From NCBI GenBank assembly GCA_002105175.1, contig MCGE01000010.1:868001-932000 (forward strand): a DNA stretch of 64,000 nucleotides, read 5' to 3'. The notes below the pieces were generated by a model. That model was not told the origin of the DNA. It did no database searches and saw nothing but the letters and a program-made list of their open reading frames with translations. The position numbers were made by a program, and so were the translations under genes. This DNA is from Absidia repens. Taxonomy: Eukaryota > Mucoromycota > Mucoromycetes > Mucorales > Cunninghamellaceae. Below, piece after piece: positions 23,765 through 33,473 of this stretch; the first letter of the stretch is position 1, and each line of letters starts with the position of its first letter.

Positions 23765-25854
23765 ATGACATATGGATCTACTGGAAATATAGCATCTCAT
23801 CCTTTTGTGCATTACCATTGTGATTGTCCAGACATAAAGTCAACCACACAAGACCATTCTCGATTCAACAAAGAACCAGGCCTATTGGACGACACAAGCA
23901 TCATCAGCAACAACAATAGCAGCATCTTGCTGTCATCACCATCGCCTTCTAACTCTACTCAACTGGACAGACTAGATGAAAATACAGCATACAATACAGG
24001 ACGACATTTATTATCACACCATGCTTCGAATTACCTGTATCCGCTATCACGACTCTACTTTTGTGAAGATTGTCACGAAATCAGGTGTCCCTGTTGTGTC
24101 CAAGATGAAATTATTTCATACTATTGCCCAAACTGCCTTTTTGAAGTAAGATGACAATAATATATTTATTATAACATCTTATATATTTTTCACTTACTTA
24201 CAGGTTGCTTTTTTTTTGGGGGGTGATATTAGGTACCAACAGCGAGCGTTAAAAGTGAAAAGAATAGGTGTGCTCGTAATTGCTTCCAGTGCCCTACCTG
24301 TCATAACACTCTGGCTGTGATGGCTTCTCAAGAGGCAACTTCTACCTCTCCTGCCAATGCTGGTCCTTACTTCCTTGCTTGCAACGTGTGCCGCTGGAAC
24401 TCTCAAGAAATTGGGATGTCCTTTGAAAAACCGACAAGTCTTGCTCGTAAGTTTGTTTGTTTTTGATGGGGGTAGTTAGTTAATTTTTCCTTGTCTGACC
24501 TTTTTTTATTTTTATTTATAATAGTACAACTACAAAAAAATGAAGATGCTCTACCGGACGTGCAGGAATTTGACAATTTGAAGGAACATTTTGAAAAGCA
24601 CTTAAAAGTCAACACGCCATCTTTACCAAGCAGTTTTCTATCTTTCTCAAGCTCTGGGGCCTTCAATAAGATGATGGGTGGTGGTAGCGGTTTGTCCTAC
24701 GATTTACAGCATTCAACAAGTGGATCCCATAATCATCAACAACAAGCACAAGGACGACTGGATGATATCACCAACTATGAATCTACTGTACAGGTACCTG
24801 ACAAGGAACCAGCGACTTTGGACTCTCTTACTAGTCTACGCGACATGGATCGCATTTCTTCCTTGGACCAACGATATACTCAGCTACATGATCAGTCTTA
24901 TCTCATGAACCAAATTCATCCTCAACGTATTCATCTATGCATCAAGCGCTCCAAACGATGTCGTACCTGTAGACACATTCTTATCAAGCCAGAACAGAAA
25001 GCCCAGGCCACCCGATTCAAAATCAAGCTCGTCGCCATGAACTACATCCCAACTATTACCATCGCGAAGATTTCAGCGTCTACAACAATACCATCTACAT
25101 CTTCACAACAACAGCACCAGCAACAACAACAATCTTTGTCACTGAATGTTGGTGTCCCCACGCAGTTTGCTCTGAAATTTATCAATCCTAATTACGAAGA
25201 ATTGAGCGTCACTCTAGCTACTCCACAACCACCACGACGAAAACCAACCTTAGATCCTTCCGCCAACGACAATAAGGATGAACAACACCAAAACTTACCT
25301 TCTGTGAATGGACGAGTCACTATTTTGTCTCCTCATTTTAGAATCAATGCTTACAACGAAACAATTGAATACGACGACGAAATGTATCCTCTTGGTAATT
25401 CCTCCTCCAACAAAGCGAAATCGGGGAAATCTGCTTCATGGGCCAGTGGAATTTATGAAAAACGAAACAACTATACCAGCGTGATTGTTGAAGTGGTTCC
25501 CGAAAAAGCAGGTGAACTCAAGGTAAAATTGCAAAAAAAAAAAAAAAGAAAAGGCGATGGGAGGGAAAGGGAATGGTAAGAATCATCATCAAGTAACTCT
25601 TCATTGTGTCTTTTCTTTGTGTTTTATAGTTCCCCTTGTTGGTGACGTGCAACTATAAATCAGATGAAGATCGAATGGATGTATCATCGGGTGACATTGA
25701 TGAAGAAGACATGGATATGGACAGCAGTATGGATGGATCAAGAAAGGCAAATTCTTCGATACGTATGGATGATGATAGGACAAAAAGCTATTCTTTCTGG
25801 TGTGTTATAGGACTTGGAACGGTGCAAGATCCATCGATCCCAACTGGTGTTTAG
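23765..25854 (+). CDS. Dynactin subunit p62 (DCTN4 / RO-2 family)
   Basis: Pointed-end subunit of dynactin, the cofactor of cytoplasmic dynein in nuclear movement and vesicle transport. The N-terminal Cys-rich region is characteristic: LYFCEDCHEIRCPCCVQDEI, YYCPNCLFEV, CFQCPTCHNTLAVMAS and YFLACNVCRWNSQEIGMSFE. A central block follows, LQKNEDALPDVQEFDNLKEH, then RIHLCIKRSKRCRTCRHILI with another CxxC pair. The C-terminal part has beta-type sequence (FALKFINPNYEELSVTLATP, NYTSVIVEVVPEKAGELK) and, after the last intron, FPLLVTCNYKSDE. Four exons. The ATG is the one starting MTYGSTGN; an in-frame upstream ATG would place a poly-Phe tract at the N-terminus and is unlikely. A Gln tract sits near 25108-25130. 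The gene is convergent with YOS1. Confidence 0.9.
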
Positions 25855-26181
25855 AATTTACTTAGATTGTCTTTATTATATCCTATTCAAATAAAAAAGT
25901 TGTTGATTCTTATGTTTGAAACACAATGTTTGGTAGCTAGATGATATGCGTATGTGTGTATAAGTGGGGATCGGAGGAGACGAAGTTTGATGGTAAAAGT
26001 CAAAATGATACACGTTGTTTTTTTATATATTCATAATGGTAGAGATAATAAAAACAGTGGGGATCAAACAGGCAAAAAGTCAAATGATACAACTTTATTA
26101 TTATTTCTGGGTTGATAATAATGATAATATAAAAAAAGGAAAGGGGAGGGTGAAGGGTATTTCAATACTAAATCATGATAT
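25855..26181. terminator. Convergent 3' flanks of dynactin p62 and YOS1
   Basis: About 330 bp between two convergent stop codons. A candidate polyadenylation word, AATAAAAAAG, lies near 25890 on the plus strand. No gene seen. Confidence 0.4.
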
Positions 26182-26763
26182 TTATCCTAGTATCAATTCA
26201 TATATAATTACTACTACGTTGATGCCAATAAGTGGAACTACGTGTCAAAACAGGAAGAAGAAAAAAAGAGGACAGCGGGTTGAGGTCCATATATGTTTTA
26301 GTTTGGGTTGTCTATCTATGATACTACAGACAATATTCCTTTCTACTTACTTCGCATAAGTGTTCGCACTGCTGAGATGAGGTTGATGATCTTGTTCTTT
26401 ACAGATTGTGATTGAGGGTCGCCACCAAAGCCGTTCGTTTCCATCTGGGCACTCCATCCAACTAAAGAAGGCAAGGGGGAAAACATATGAGTAAACGGTA
26501 GTGGAAATACAAATAGACAAAGCAACAGCGTTCAGTACAAACTCAATAATAAAAGGATTGTTCCAGATCGTCACGATGGGCGCAAGAAGTAATCCTTTCC
26601 TTCGAGTAATGTGTAGATCCAGTGGTGTCATCATCACGTCGTTCGTTATTTTTTTTTTTTTTTTGTCCTTACTTCGCGCCAGAAATCTATCTTCACTTAA
26701 TACGGCAATGCCGTTGATGAAGAATAAGAGGACGTAAAATAGCTGACCCAATCCAAGAGACAT
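26182..26763 (-). CDS. YOS1: Protein transport protein YOS1 (IER3IP1 family)
   Basis: Small ER/Golgi membrane protein that works with Yip1 and Yif1 in COPII vesicle formation. Three exons, 26673-26763, 26351-26461 and 26182-26237, give exactly 85 residues, the same length as yeast Yos1. Exon 1: MSLGLGQLFYVLLFFINGIA, a transmembrane helix, ending RFLAR. Exon 2: IGWSAQMETNGFGG, then SVKNKIINLISAVRTLMR. Exon 3: IPLIGINVVVIIYELILG, the second hydrophobic helix. Both introns split an Ile codon after CGA A, so exon 2 is 111 bases, phase 1 at both ends, and could be skipped in frame. The third exon is short and easy to miss. It shares a divergent 412 bp region with the SET gene. Confidence 0.95.
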
Positions 26764-27175
26764 GATTTAGTTGTGTGCAAAATAAAAAAAAATAAAGGGA
26801 GTGGAAAGGAAAGGTGGAAGGAGAATACTGTGGAAGACAAAAAAAAGGCGGAATTTAAAATTTAGTTGCCTTAAAAAAGGCTGTATGATATTAGGATCAC
26901 GGTAAATGATGGAAAACCTAGTGTGAACCACATAGATAGGGTATGATAGGTGTAAATGATTGGATGATAATAAAAAAATTAAAAAGAACAAATGTTCTGA
27001 TTTTAGCAGGTGAACGCATCAAGTTGATGATTGTATGTCAAATGAAAAAGGACCACTTTCTTCAGGAATACGTTTTTTTTTTCCTGGCGCCGCTCTTTGA
27101 ATTATGTTTTCCAAATAAAAATTTTCTGATGTGCCTTATTTTTTTTTTTTTTTGGTCCTTGATTATATTGTTACT
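26764..27175. promoter_or_regulatory. Bidirectional promoter region, YOS1 / SET protein
   Basis: 412 bp between divergent ATGs. It includes AAAAAGGCGGAATTTAAAA-type sequence near 26843-26862 and a T15 run at 27139-27153, directly upstream of the SET ATG. No further site can be assigned. Confidence 0.45.
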
Positions 27176-29206
27176 ATGACTGATTGGGAAGCTGATTATG
27201 ACTTTGAAACTGTTATCAATCGGAATGAATTTATCGACACTGTGGAAATAAAGGAATGTGAAACTGTGGGGCGATCCTTGGTTGCCCGGCGATCCATCTC
27301 TCGAGGTGATATTGTTCTTGTGGAATCACCCTTGTTACAGTACTTTTTGGAACCAACTTGTCGGTCGTCTCTGTCACCATTCTACACCAAACAATTATGG
27401 AAAACGATGAAGGAAATAGTTCAATCTGAAGATCCATCCATTGAACAGCGAACTACGACAACCACTGACGATAAAAGCCATTCCTCCTATTATTCTGACG
27501 ACGATGAAGAAAGCGATTACAGCAACGACGACGATGAAAGTGACACAAGCGACGATGATCATTCCACACCAAATTCTTCATTCAATCCCGGTGTACCAGC
27601 TGCCATGCTAGCTTTTTTACAGCTTTATCCACCTCCAGCCAAATCTCATGTGACGGACTCTGCCCACTTCCAGCGTGCCCAGCCTCCTGATTTTGACTTC
27701 TTTTATTACCCCTCCACGGAGATGGAACATTCCACGGTGCAACTGGTGTGTCGATCAGCAAAACGAGTGGTCCAGGAAATCGACTTATACCGACATGTGG
27801 ATCCAGAACTCTTGTCCACTTTTATTCTCAAGATTTACGGCAATGCTCATACAGTTGCTTTAGATCGCAAAGCCAACCATCGATCCAAACTGACCACTCT
27901 TACTCACAGCAAAAAACACCACCGCCGACAGACGATCTACGCCCATCGAAATGAAGACAATCAACAAGACAACGACAACGATGACAATGGAGCAGCAGTA
28001 ACAACAACAACTTCTTGGGGCTCATCCTCCACGGGACCTCGACCTAGTATTGCGTTAATGCTCTGGGGCTCGAAATTCTCACACGCGTGCTCGCCAAACT
28101 TATTGCTCCAATACGACCCTCCAACGAATACGATGGTGTTTGTGGCCACACGTGCAATCTCTGCTGGTGAGGTGCTGACCTTCTCCTACTTACCTGAAGA
28201 CGAATCACTGGGTGGACTTGTGTGTGGATCGACCGAAGGACGTCGGGCCAAGTTACAACAATTCAAATTCTTCGATTGTGCATGCGACCGGTGTCAAGGC
28301 AGGGATGGTAGCCGTGGTGCGGATTGTCCTGAAAGGTGCATATCAGCAGCATCCACTTGGTATCAAGGCTCGACACGAACCTGGGAATGCGAACAGTGCC
28401 ATTCGACTGCAAGGCCATCGTTTGTATTGCCAGAGATGGAAAAGGGTGAATCTTATGTGGAGCGAATGGTGACTGGCATGGCGACAAAGGTACGAAACGG
28501 CGCTAACGGTGGTGGTGGACCCAGTAATAGCGTGGTGCATATGATGGAAACCTACCTGAACAACTTGCTTCAACGGGGACATAATCAAGGTGACAGTGAT
28601 GATGATAACGACGGCGGTGATGTGGTGGCGGCTGCTGCGATCCCTCAGCATCATTGGACGTTTGGTTACATCCATGGCCTTTTAGCCATTTACCATGTGG
28701 AACTCTTCCCTCGCACGTTTGGCAAAGGATTGGCGAGTCAATTGGGGTTGACGGAAACTGGATTCAAAGAGGCTAGGATATACATTGTGGACTTTTTACA
28801 CAAACGGCTTTGGTCCTCCAACCCGGTGCCTGCCTTCTTTGCCGCGTGGCATGTGTTGTCACCTGTGATCCAGGCGGTGATGGACGGCACGGAAGAGAAG
28901 CAATATTTTGTACCGGTCAAGAAAACAAAGGCGTCGAGGCGGCAGGTGACTGCTACCAGTGATGATGATACGGACTCTAGCTCTGACTCTGATGATGAAC
29001 CTCCGGTGATGCTCGACCCTCTTGTGATTGCAATGCCTGTGGAATGGAATGCATATATTACTGACATGGCCGATGTGGTGACGAACCAATGGGTACCTGT
29101 GATCAAGGAAATCTTTGCTGGCCGGTCTTCCGTTGTGGTGGATGACATGATGCATCAAATACAAAAATGGTCGAACCGGGTGAATGAATGCAAGGCGTTG
29201 GCATGA
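27176..29206 (+). CDS. SMYD-like SET-domain protein, intronless
   Basis: Predicted protein lysine methyltransferase or SET-fold protein, 676 residues in one exon, which is unusual here. The SET-N part is GRSLVARRSISRGDIVLVES (about residues 32-51). An Asp/Ser-rich acidic insert follows near residues 115-140. SET-C motifs are SKFSHACSPNLLLQYD, equivalent to NHSCxPN, and RAISAGEVLTFSYLPE. The post-SET Cys cluster is FKFFDCACDRCQ with further CPERC and CEQC. A second acidic Ser/Asp tract lies near the C-terminus. I do not see a canonical MYND zinc finger between the SET halves, so it resembles the yeast Set5/Set6 or SMYD outgroup rather than classical SMYD proteins. The Asn of NHSC is Ser in this copy, so activity is uncertain. 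The start is MTDWEADYDFET; an upstream in-frame ATG would add a poly-Phe leader. Confidence 0.85.
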   Translation: MTDWEADYDFETVINRNEFIDTVEIKECETVGRSLVARRSISRGDIVLVESPLLQYFLEPTCRSSLSPFYTKQLWKTMKEIVQSEDPSIEQRTTTTTDDKSHSSYYSDDDEESDYSNDDDESDTSDDDHSTPNSSFNPGVPAAMLAFLQLYPPPAKSHVTDSAHFQRAQPPDFDFFYYPSTEMEHSTVQLVCRSAKRVVQEIDLYRHVDPELLSTFILKIYGNAHTVALDRKANHRSKLTTLTHSKKHHRRQTIYAHRNEDNQQDNDNDDNGAAVTTTTSWGSSSTGPRPSIALMLWGSKFSHACSPNLLLQYDPPTNTMVFVATRAISAGEVLTFSYLPEDESLGGLVCGSTEGRRAKLQQFKFFDCACDRCQGRDGSRGADCPERCISAASTWYQGSTRTWECEQCHSTARPSFVLPEMEKGESYVERMVTGMATKVRNGANGGGGPSNSVVHMMETYLNNLLQRGHNQGDSDDDNDGGDVVAAAAIPQHHWTFGYIHGLLAIYHVELFPRTFGKGLASQLGLTETGFKEARIYIVDFLHKRLWSSNPVPAFFAAWHVLSPVIQAVMDGTEEKQYFVPVKKTKASRRQVTATSDDDTDSSSDSDDEPPVMLDPLVIAMPVEWNAYITDMADVVTNQWVPVIKEIFAGRSSVVVDDMMHQIQKWSNRVNECKALA

Positions 29207-29699
29207 AATGTTTTTTAATCATATAGAAGAATAGATTTATTATAGATATGACATTTATTATAGTATTAGCTTCAATAAAATTCCCCTTTTCAATCATTTA
29301 TACATACAATGCTCTTATCCTTTGTTTTTATTCTACTTTTTTTTTTTTTTAGGAGTTTGGTCAGAATATTCAACCGTCACCAAAACATCAAATTAATGGA
29401 AGTGGGAAATACAGCGAATATGTGATAATAACATGATGGCGTTTTCTTCTCACTATATATGTACAAATATCAATTCTGGCGTATTATAGTAAGTAAATCA
29501 GGCGAAAATAGATTCAACCACGAGTGGAAAATGTATGCTCACATTATTTGAAGAGTTTTTCCAATATTAGATAATCATTTAATTGTATTTCTTACAATTG
29601 ACGTTGGATAGCAACGAACTTATGACCCCACCCGTTAAATTGGTTGGTTACAACACTCCACCCTCCATAGAATAGGTTTTGGCTCTGGGAATGATGGTG

Positions 29700-29956
29700 T
29701 TGACAAACGGGTCGGTTTCTGTGTCCTACCAAAAAAAAAACCCCCATCCTTTTCTACACCTACTGGATTTTGGACAGCCCAGTACCATTATATACTGGCT
29801 TGGTAACAAGGCGAAACGTCAGAAATATATATCGCCCATCATCAACTATTATGGCTTGATTCATACGATGAAGGCCAAGTCTATTAAGGTAATCTTAAAA
29901 TAATGGGTGGGAAATATGGGTGACTAAAAATTTAATACATTTGATTATAGTTCATG

Positions 29957-29987
<31 letters not shown>

Positions 29988-30440
29988 TGCCGAAATCGAA
30001 CAATGTAACAATGGCCGGTTACATTGACGATCGCCGAATCTATGAAAAATTGATATTCCACATTGGACTACCAACACAACTATTGTAGGTAAAAATCTAT
30101 CAAACAGGAATTAAATACAAATAGGACACAATGATAATGATCTTATTATAGATGGACTATGAATAATGGCTAAGCACTTGATTGCGGTTGGACGAATGTA
30201 CGACTTGAATAGACTTTGCAACCATGGTGATTGCTTACATGGAAAGAAAAGCTCATACCATGACAAACATGGACTTTTAGGTAACAAAGAAAAAAAAAGT
30301 AGTGAATTGCGATGGGAAAAAAAAAATGATACGTCGTATTGCTCTCATTGCAAAATTCGCTTTTTTTTTTTTTTTTTTTTTTTGCCTCTTGCTTCACATG
30401 GTAGTGCCATCAAGTTTTTAGGAATGGGAAATGCATGCTT
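29700..30440 (+). pseudogene. Possible degraded coding remnant
   Basis: Pieces of open frame are separated by splice-like signals: NKAKRQKYISPIINYYGLIH and TMKAKSIK before a GT at 29890; after an acceptor at 29950 and an A29 run, VTMAGYIDDRRIYEKLIFHI and GLPTQLL; then, after another acceptor at 30151, KHLIAVGRMYDLNRLCNHGD. The last piece cannot be joined in frame without meeting a stop. I recognise no family. It could be a decayed gene, a transposon remnant or chance open frames. Confidence 0.25.
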
Positions 30441-30651
30441 GTGATCCGATATGACAAAAATGCATTGTCACTAAAGAAGACATATGGCACATGGCAAATC
30501 TCAATTTTTCAGTGAATGATTATAGCTTGGTTTTGATTATTAGTTTAGTATATGTACATTTTATCAGCTCATGAGATCACAATGAAAAACAAAATAAAAA
30601 ATGGTTGTATTGAAATTTATGTCAAAGAATACTTTTATTGGAGGCATTGTA

Positions 30652-30840
30652 TACTATTATGAAGAAATTGAAGTGGGGATTGTATAGAGAGGGCGGGTAT
30701 GTACTATGCTGATAAAATTGAAGTGGTAATTGTACTGAGAAGGAAGGTACTATGTTGAAGAAATCGAAGTAGGGATTGTGTTGGGCAATAAGGAGTTATG
30801 ATACGAAGGCATTGTATTGATTGGGTGATTATGTCGAAGG
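30652..30840. repeat. Degenerate tandem repeat, 46-50 bp period
   Basis: Units start with TACTATG-like words at 30652, 30702 and 30748, with a decayed fourth from 30796. Each carries a GAAATTGAAGTGGGGATTGT-like core followed by a purine-rich GAGA/GGAAGG part. About three and a half copies. Confidence 0.7.
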
Positions 30841-31092
30841 CAGTCCTGATTACATTTTATCATTGGATTATCTAAAATAAAATAAAAATAGAGAGAGACC
30901 AAATGGAAGACAAGTAGTTTGATAAATGATTTTATTTTATTGGTAGTAATGACAAATGGGGTAGTGGGATGAGTAAATAGTAATGCATAAATGACAAGTG
31001 ATAAACGGATCAAAAAAGTATAACAAAAAAAATAGAGTAATAAATAAAAAATGTTGAAGAGAGGAGGGTGGCAGACAAATAAGCTAAGTCAA

Positions 31093-31999
31093 CTAGTCCT
31101 TTTTGATACGCCCAATCAAGATTTCCATTTGAGTCGCCAAGTTGGGTTGTCCATTCTTGTTCTTGGCCAACATTTTACCACGTTCCTTGTTGCGATGTTG
31201 ATAATACCGTTTACGTTCAGCCAATTTTGTTTCCTTATCCTTTTGTCGACTTTCACGATCTTCTTGGGTTTGTTGCTTTCGCTTGCGTTGTTCTTCCAAA
31301 TGTGCCTTGAATGGATTTGGCTTCAGCCTAAATTGACAGAATAAAAAAATAAAAATATGAAATAAAAATAAAAAAAAAGGAACACCATCAGTAAAACAAT
31401 ATAAGCCAAGCCTTCCTTGACTCCAATTTAATCCCGTCCTCTTTGACTTGTGCTTACGCTTTGGTGGTATCCTTGTTGTCCTTTTTCTGTTTCTTTGATC
31501 TTCGCCCGTTAGCTTCGTCGTCATCAGAATCCTCGTCACTGTCGTCTGATGACGATTCTTGATCCAAGTCAAATACAGTTTCCTCGTTGTCTTTCTTTGG
31601 CTGTTTTCGTTTGGTGGCCCCTGATTGGTATTCAATAACATCCCCGTTTTCATCGATCGTCTTTTCAAAGATCTATAACACATACCCCATGTCAGTCACT
31701 TTTTGAAGATCGTCTTCTCCATCAATGATCATTTTCGTGATTTTCTTTGACTTACGTCCTTCACATAATCGGGAGTATTATCGACCGCATGCTCCTTTGC
31801 CAATGTTTTGTAATACTGACTTTTCACCGTTGCCTTGTGAATCAATTCCTGCTTCTTCTTCTTGGCTAAAAGAATCAATTAAATGTTAGATCTGTCTGTG
31901 ATATCAATTAATAAACCAAAGTTTTTAGTACTGACCTCTTCGTTCCAATGACGTGAGTGGTTTCACCTTTTTGTTGTGGGGTTTTTGTTTGGGAGGCAT
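31093..31999 (-). CDS. FYV7: rRNA-processing protein FYV7 (CCDC59/TAP26 family)
   Basis: Small, highly charged nucleolar factor for 18S rRNA maturation in the small-subunit processome. Four exons join into about 207 residues. The N-terminus is MPPKQKPHNKKVKPLTSLER, spliced to AKKKKQELIHKATVKSQYYK and IFEKTIDENGDVIEYQSG. The middle is acidic (SSSDDSDEDSDDDE), followed by a KKQKKDNK signal. The C-terminal exon is a long basic helix that ends RNKERGKMLAKNKNGQPNLA, then TQMEILIGRIKKD. The last 25 residues match the diagnostic Fyv7 end (RTRTGQPLMGPKIEDLLDKI in yeast). The start is the only ATG before a T-rich leader. I am confident of the family from the C-terminal motif; the rest is low complexity. 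Confidence 0.85.
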
Positions 32000-33473
32000 T
32001 TTGTGTTTGGCAGAAAAAAGAAAAAGTAGAGAAAAATTTTAGGTCCTAGTGAGTAGCTTTTTGATGGATTTGAAATCCCGCCTTTTTTTTTTTTTGGTGG
32101 TGGTGGTGGTGGTGTCGGCAGGCGCCGCTGGGTGACAAGGACCATAGAAAAGGATTATGACACTGTGCGGTGATATGAACCTGGTCTTAATATTTTATAC
32201 ATTGCTTTGCAGGTTTTTTTTTAGAGAAGAAAAAATGTATCTGGTATGATCTATGGGAAGCATTTCATTCACCTGCTGCTTTGGCAGCAAAGACCTGTAT
32301 CACTTTAATGCACCACCACCCCAATTGCCTTCATTCTTGTATTAGAAAGTCTGGATTCAATGACGCGGCTATACAATTATAGAATAGATACAAGAGTTCT
32401 CGGTAGAGTTGGAAAATGAATATAAAGCTGCGGCGGAACCAAAAATTAATCATGATCAAAACACCACCAAATGCCCTGCGTCGCGTATCATACTCGTAAA
32501 ATGGCATAAATGATGTCCATCACTCACTGACATCTTTATTCTTTACATTACTGTCCTTTTTATTCTACTACCGAATGGTATATAATAACGTTCATCATAA
32601 TCATCACAAATTTGTGGATGAAAACGGGCCGAAGCAGGCGTGTAACGAGAAAATGGAAAATTTACTTTTAACTATCATAGTAGGGATGATTTCTTCCAGT
32701 CATTCGTCCCAAGAATGAAATTTTGTGTCTGGATAGAGTAGTAGATTTTGAGTTTTTTTTTAATGTAAAAAATGTAACAAATGTCGGAGATCTTGTCATT
32801 TTCATCGTCTTGAGCATCGTCTCAGCATCGTATCATATGTCAGAATTATAATAAAAAACTTTGAACACAACATACAATAACGGATCATTTTAATATGGCG
32901 ATGAAAAAAATTTAACAAAAATCGTCATACGTTTGATCAAAATCGAACACAAGGAAAAGAGAAATTCCCAATGGGTATCAGCGAAGCATTAAAGAGAGCG
33001 ATTATAAGGCACGGAAAACTTTATTCCAAATACGGTCTATTAACGACAGTCAATGCAATTACAAGGTTACTCAATTGCAAGTGTCTCCACAAACTTTGTT
33101 CTTATGCCAATTTTTTTCATTTTTGACCATTACTCTCAGGGGCAGAATAATTCTGTCTAGTGAAAAACCACCCAATCATGAGTTATAAAGAAAAAAATCT
33201 TTGAAAAGTATATGATATGGTAAAACTTTAACTTTTTTTTTTATTCAAAGGGAAAACCACATGTAGAAAAAGTGGGTAGTTTGATATGATATATAAATCA
33301 TCACTCTCATTTCGATTTGTTTTTTTCTGTCAAAGTTCAAACTATCCGCTCTACCCCTTGATATTTTAGCCCAAGTAAGTAGATCAGAAAACAAATCCAA
33401 CATGATATTTTTTTATATAAATTATGATAAGTTTACTAAATATAATCTCTTTTTCATACTGTATATACAGGAA
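32000..33473. other. 1.5 kb region upstream of lipase 2
   Basis: Divergent intergenic region between FYV7 and lipase 2. Near FYV7 there is an AAATCCCGCC word followed by a T-run and a GGT repeat (32073-32115). The middle is featureless AT-rich DNA. The lipase 2 promoter lies at its right end and is listed separately. Confidence 0.5.
33284..33473 (+). promoter_or_regulatory. Lipase 2 core promoter and 5' UTR intron
   Basis: A TATA-like word ATATATAAAT at about 33288-33299 precedes a likely transcript start. A good donor, AAGTAAGTAG (GT at 33374), and an acceptor, TATATACAG ending at 33470, frame a 97-base intron wholly in the 5' UTR. The ATG follows at 33474. This explains why an upstream in-frame ATG at 33402 should not be used. 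Confidence 0.55.

Larger units (their letters stand above)
29207..31092. other. 1.9 kb gene-poor region with possible coding relic and tandem repeats
   Basis: Lies between the convergent SET gene and FYV7. It holds the SET 3' flank with AATAAA near 29274, a possible degraded gene (about 29700-30440, listed separately), an A29 run, a T-run at 30361-30383, and a 46-50 bp tandem array (30652-30840, listed separately). Confidence 0.5.

Noticed and set aside
32030..32045. RRPE-like AAAATTTT words upstream of ribosome genes
   Set aside because: Similar words also occur upstream of IDH1 and in introns. In this AT-rich DNA they carry no weight without statistics.
33402..33473. Upstream start for lipase 2
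   Set aside because: The ATG at 33402 lies in what looks like a 5' UTR intron (donor at 33374, acceptor ending 33470), and using it would put a polar stretch before the signal peptide.
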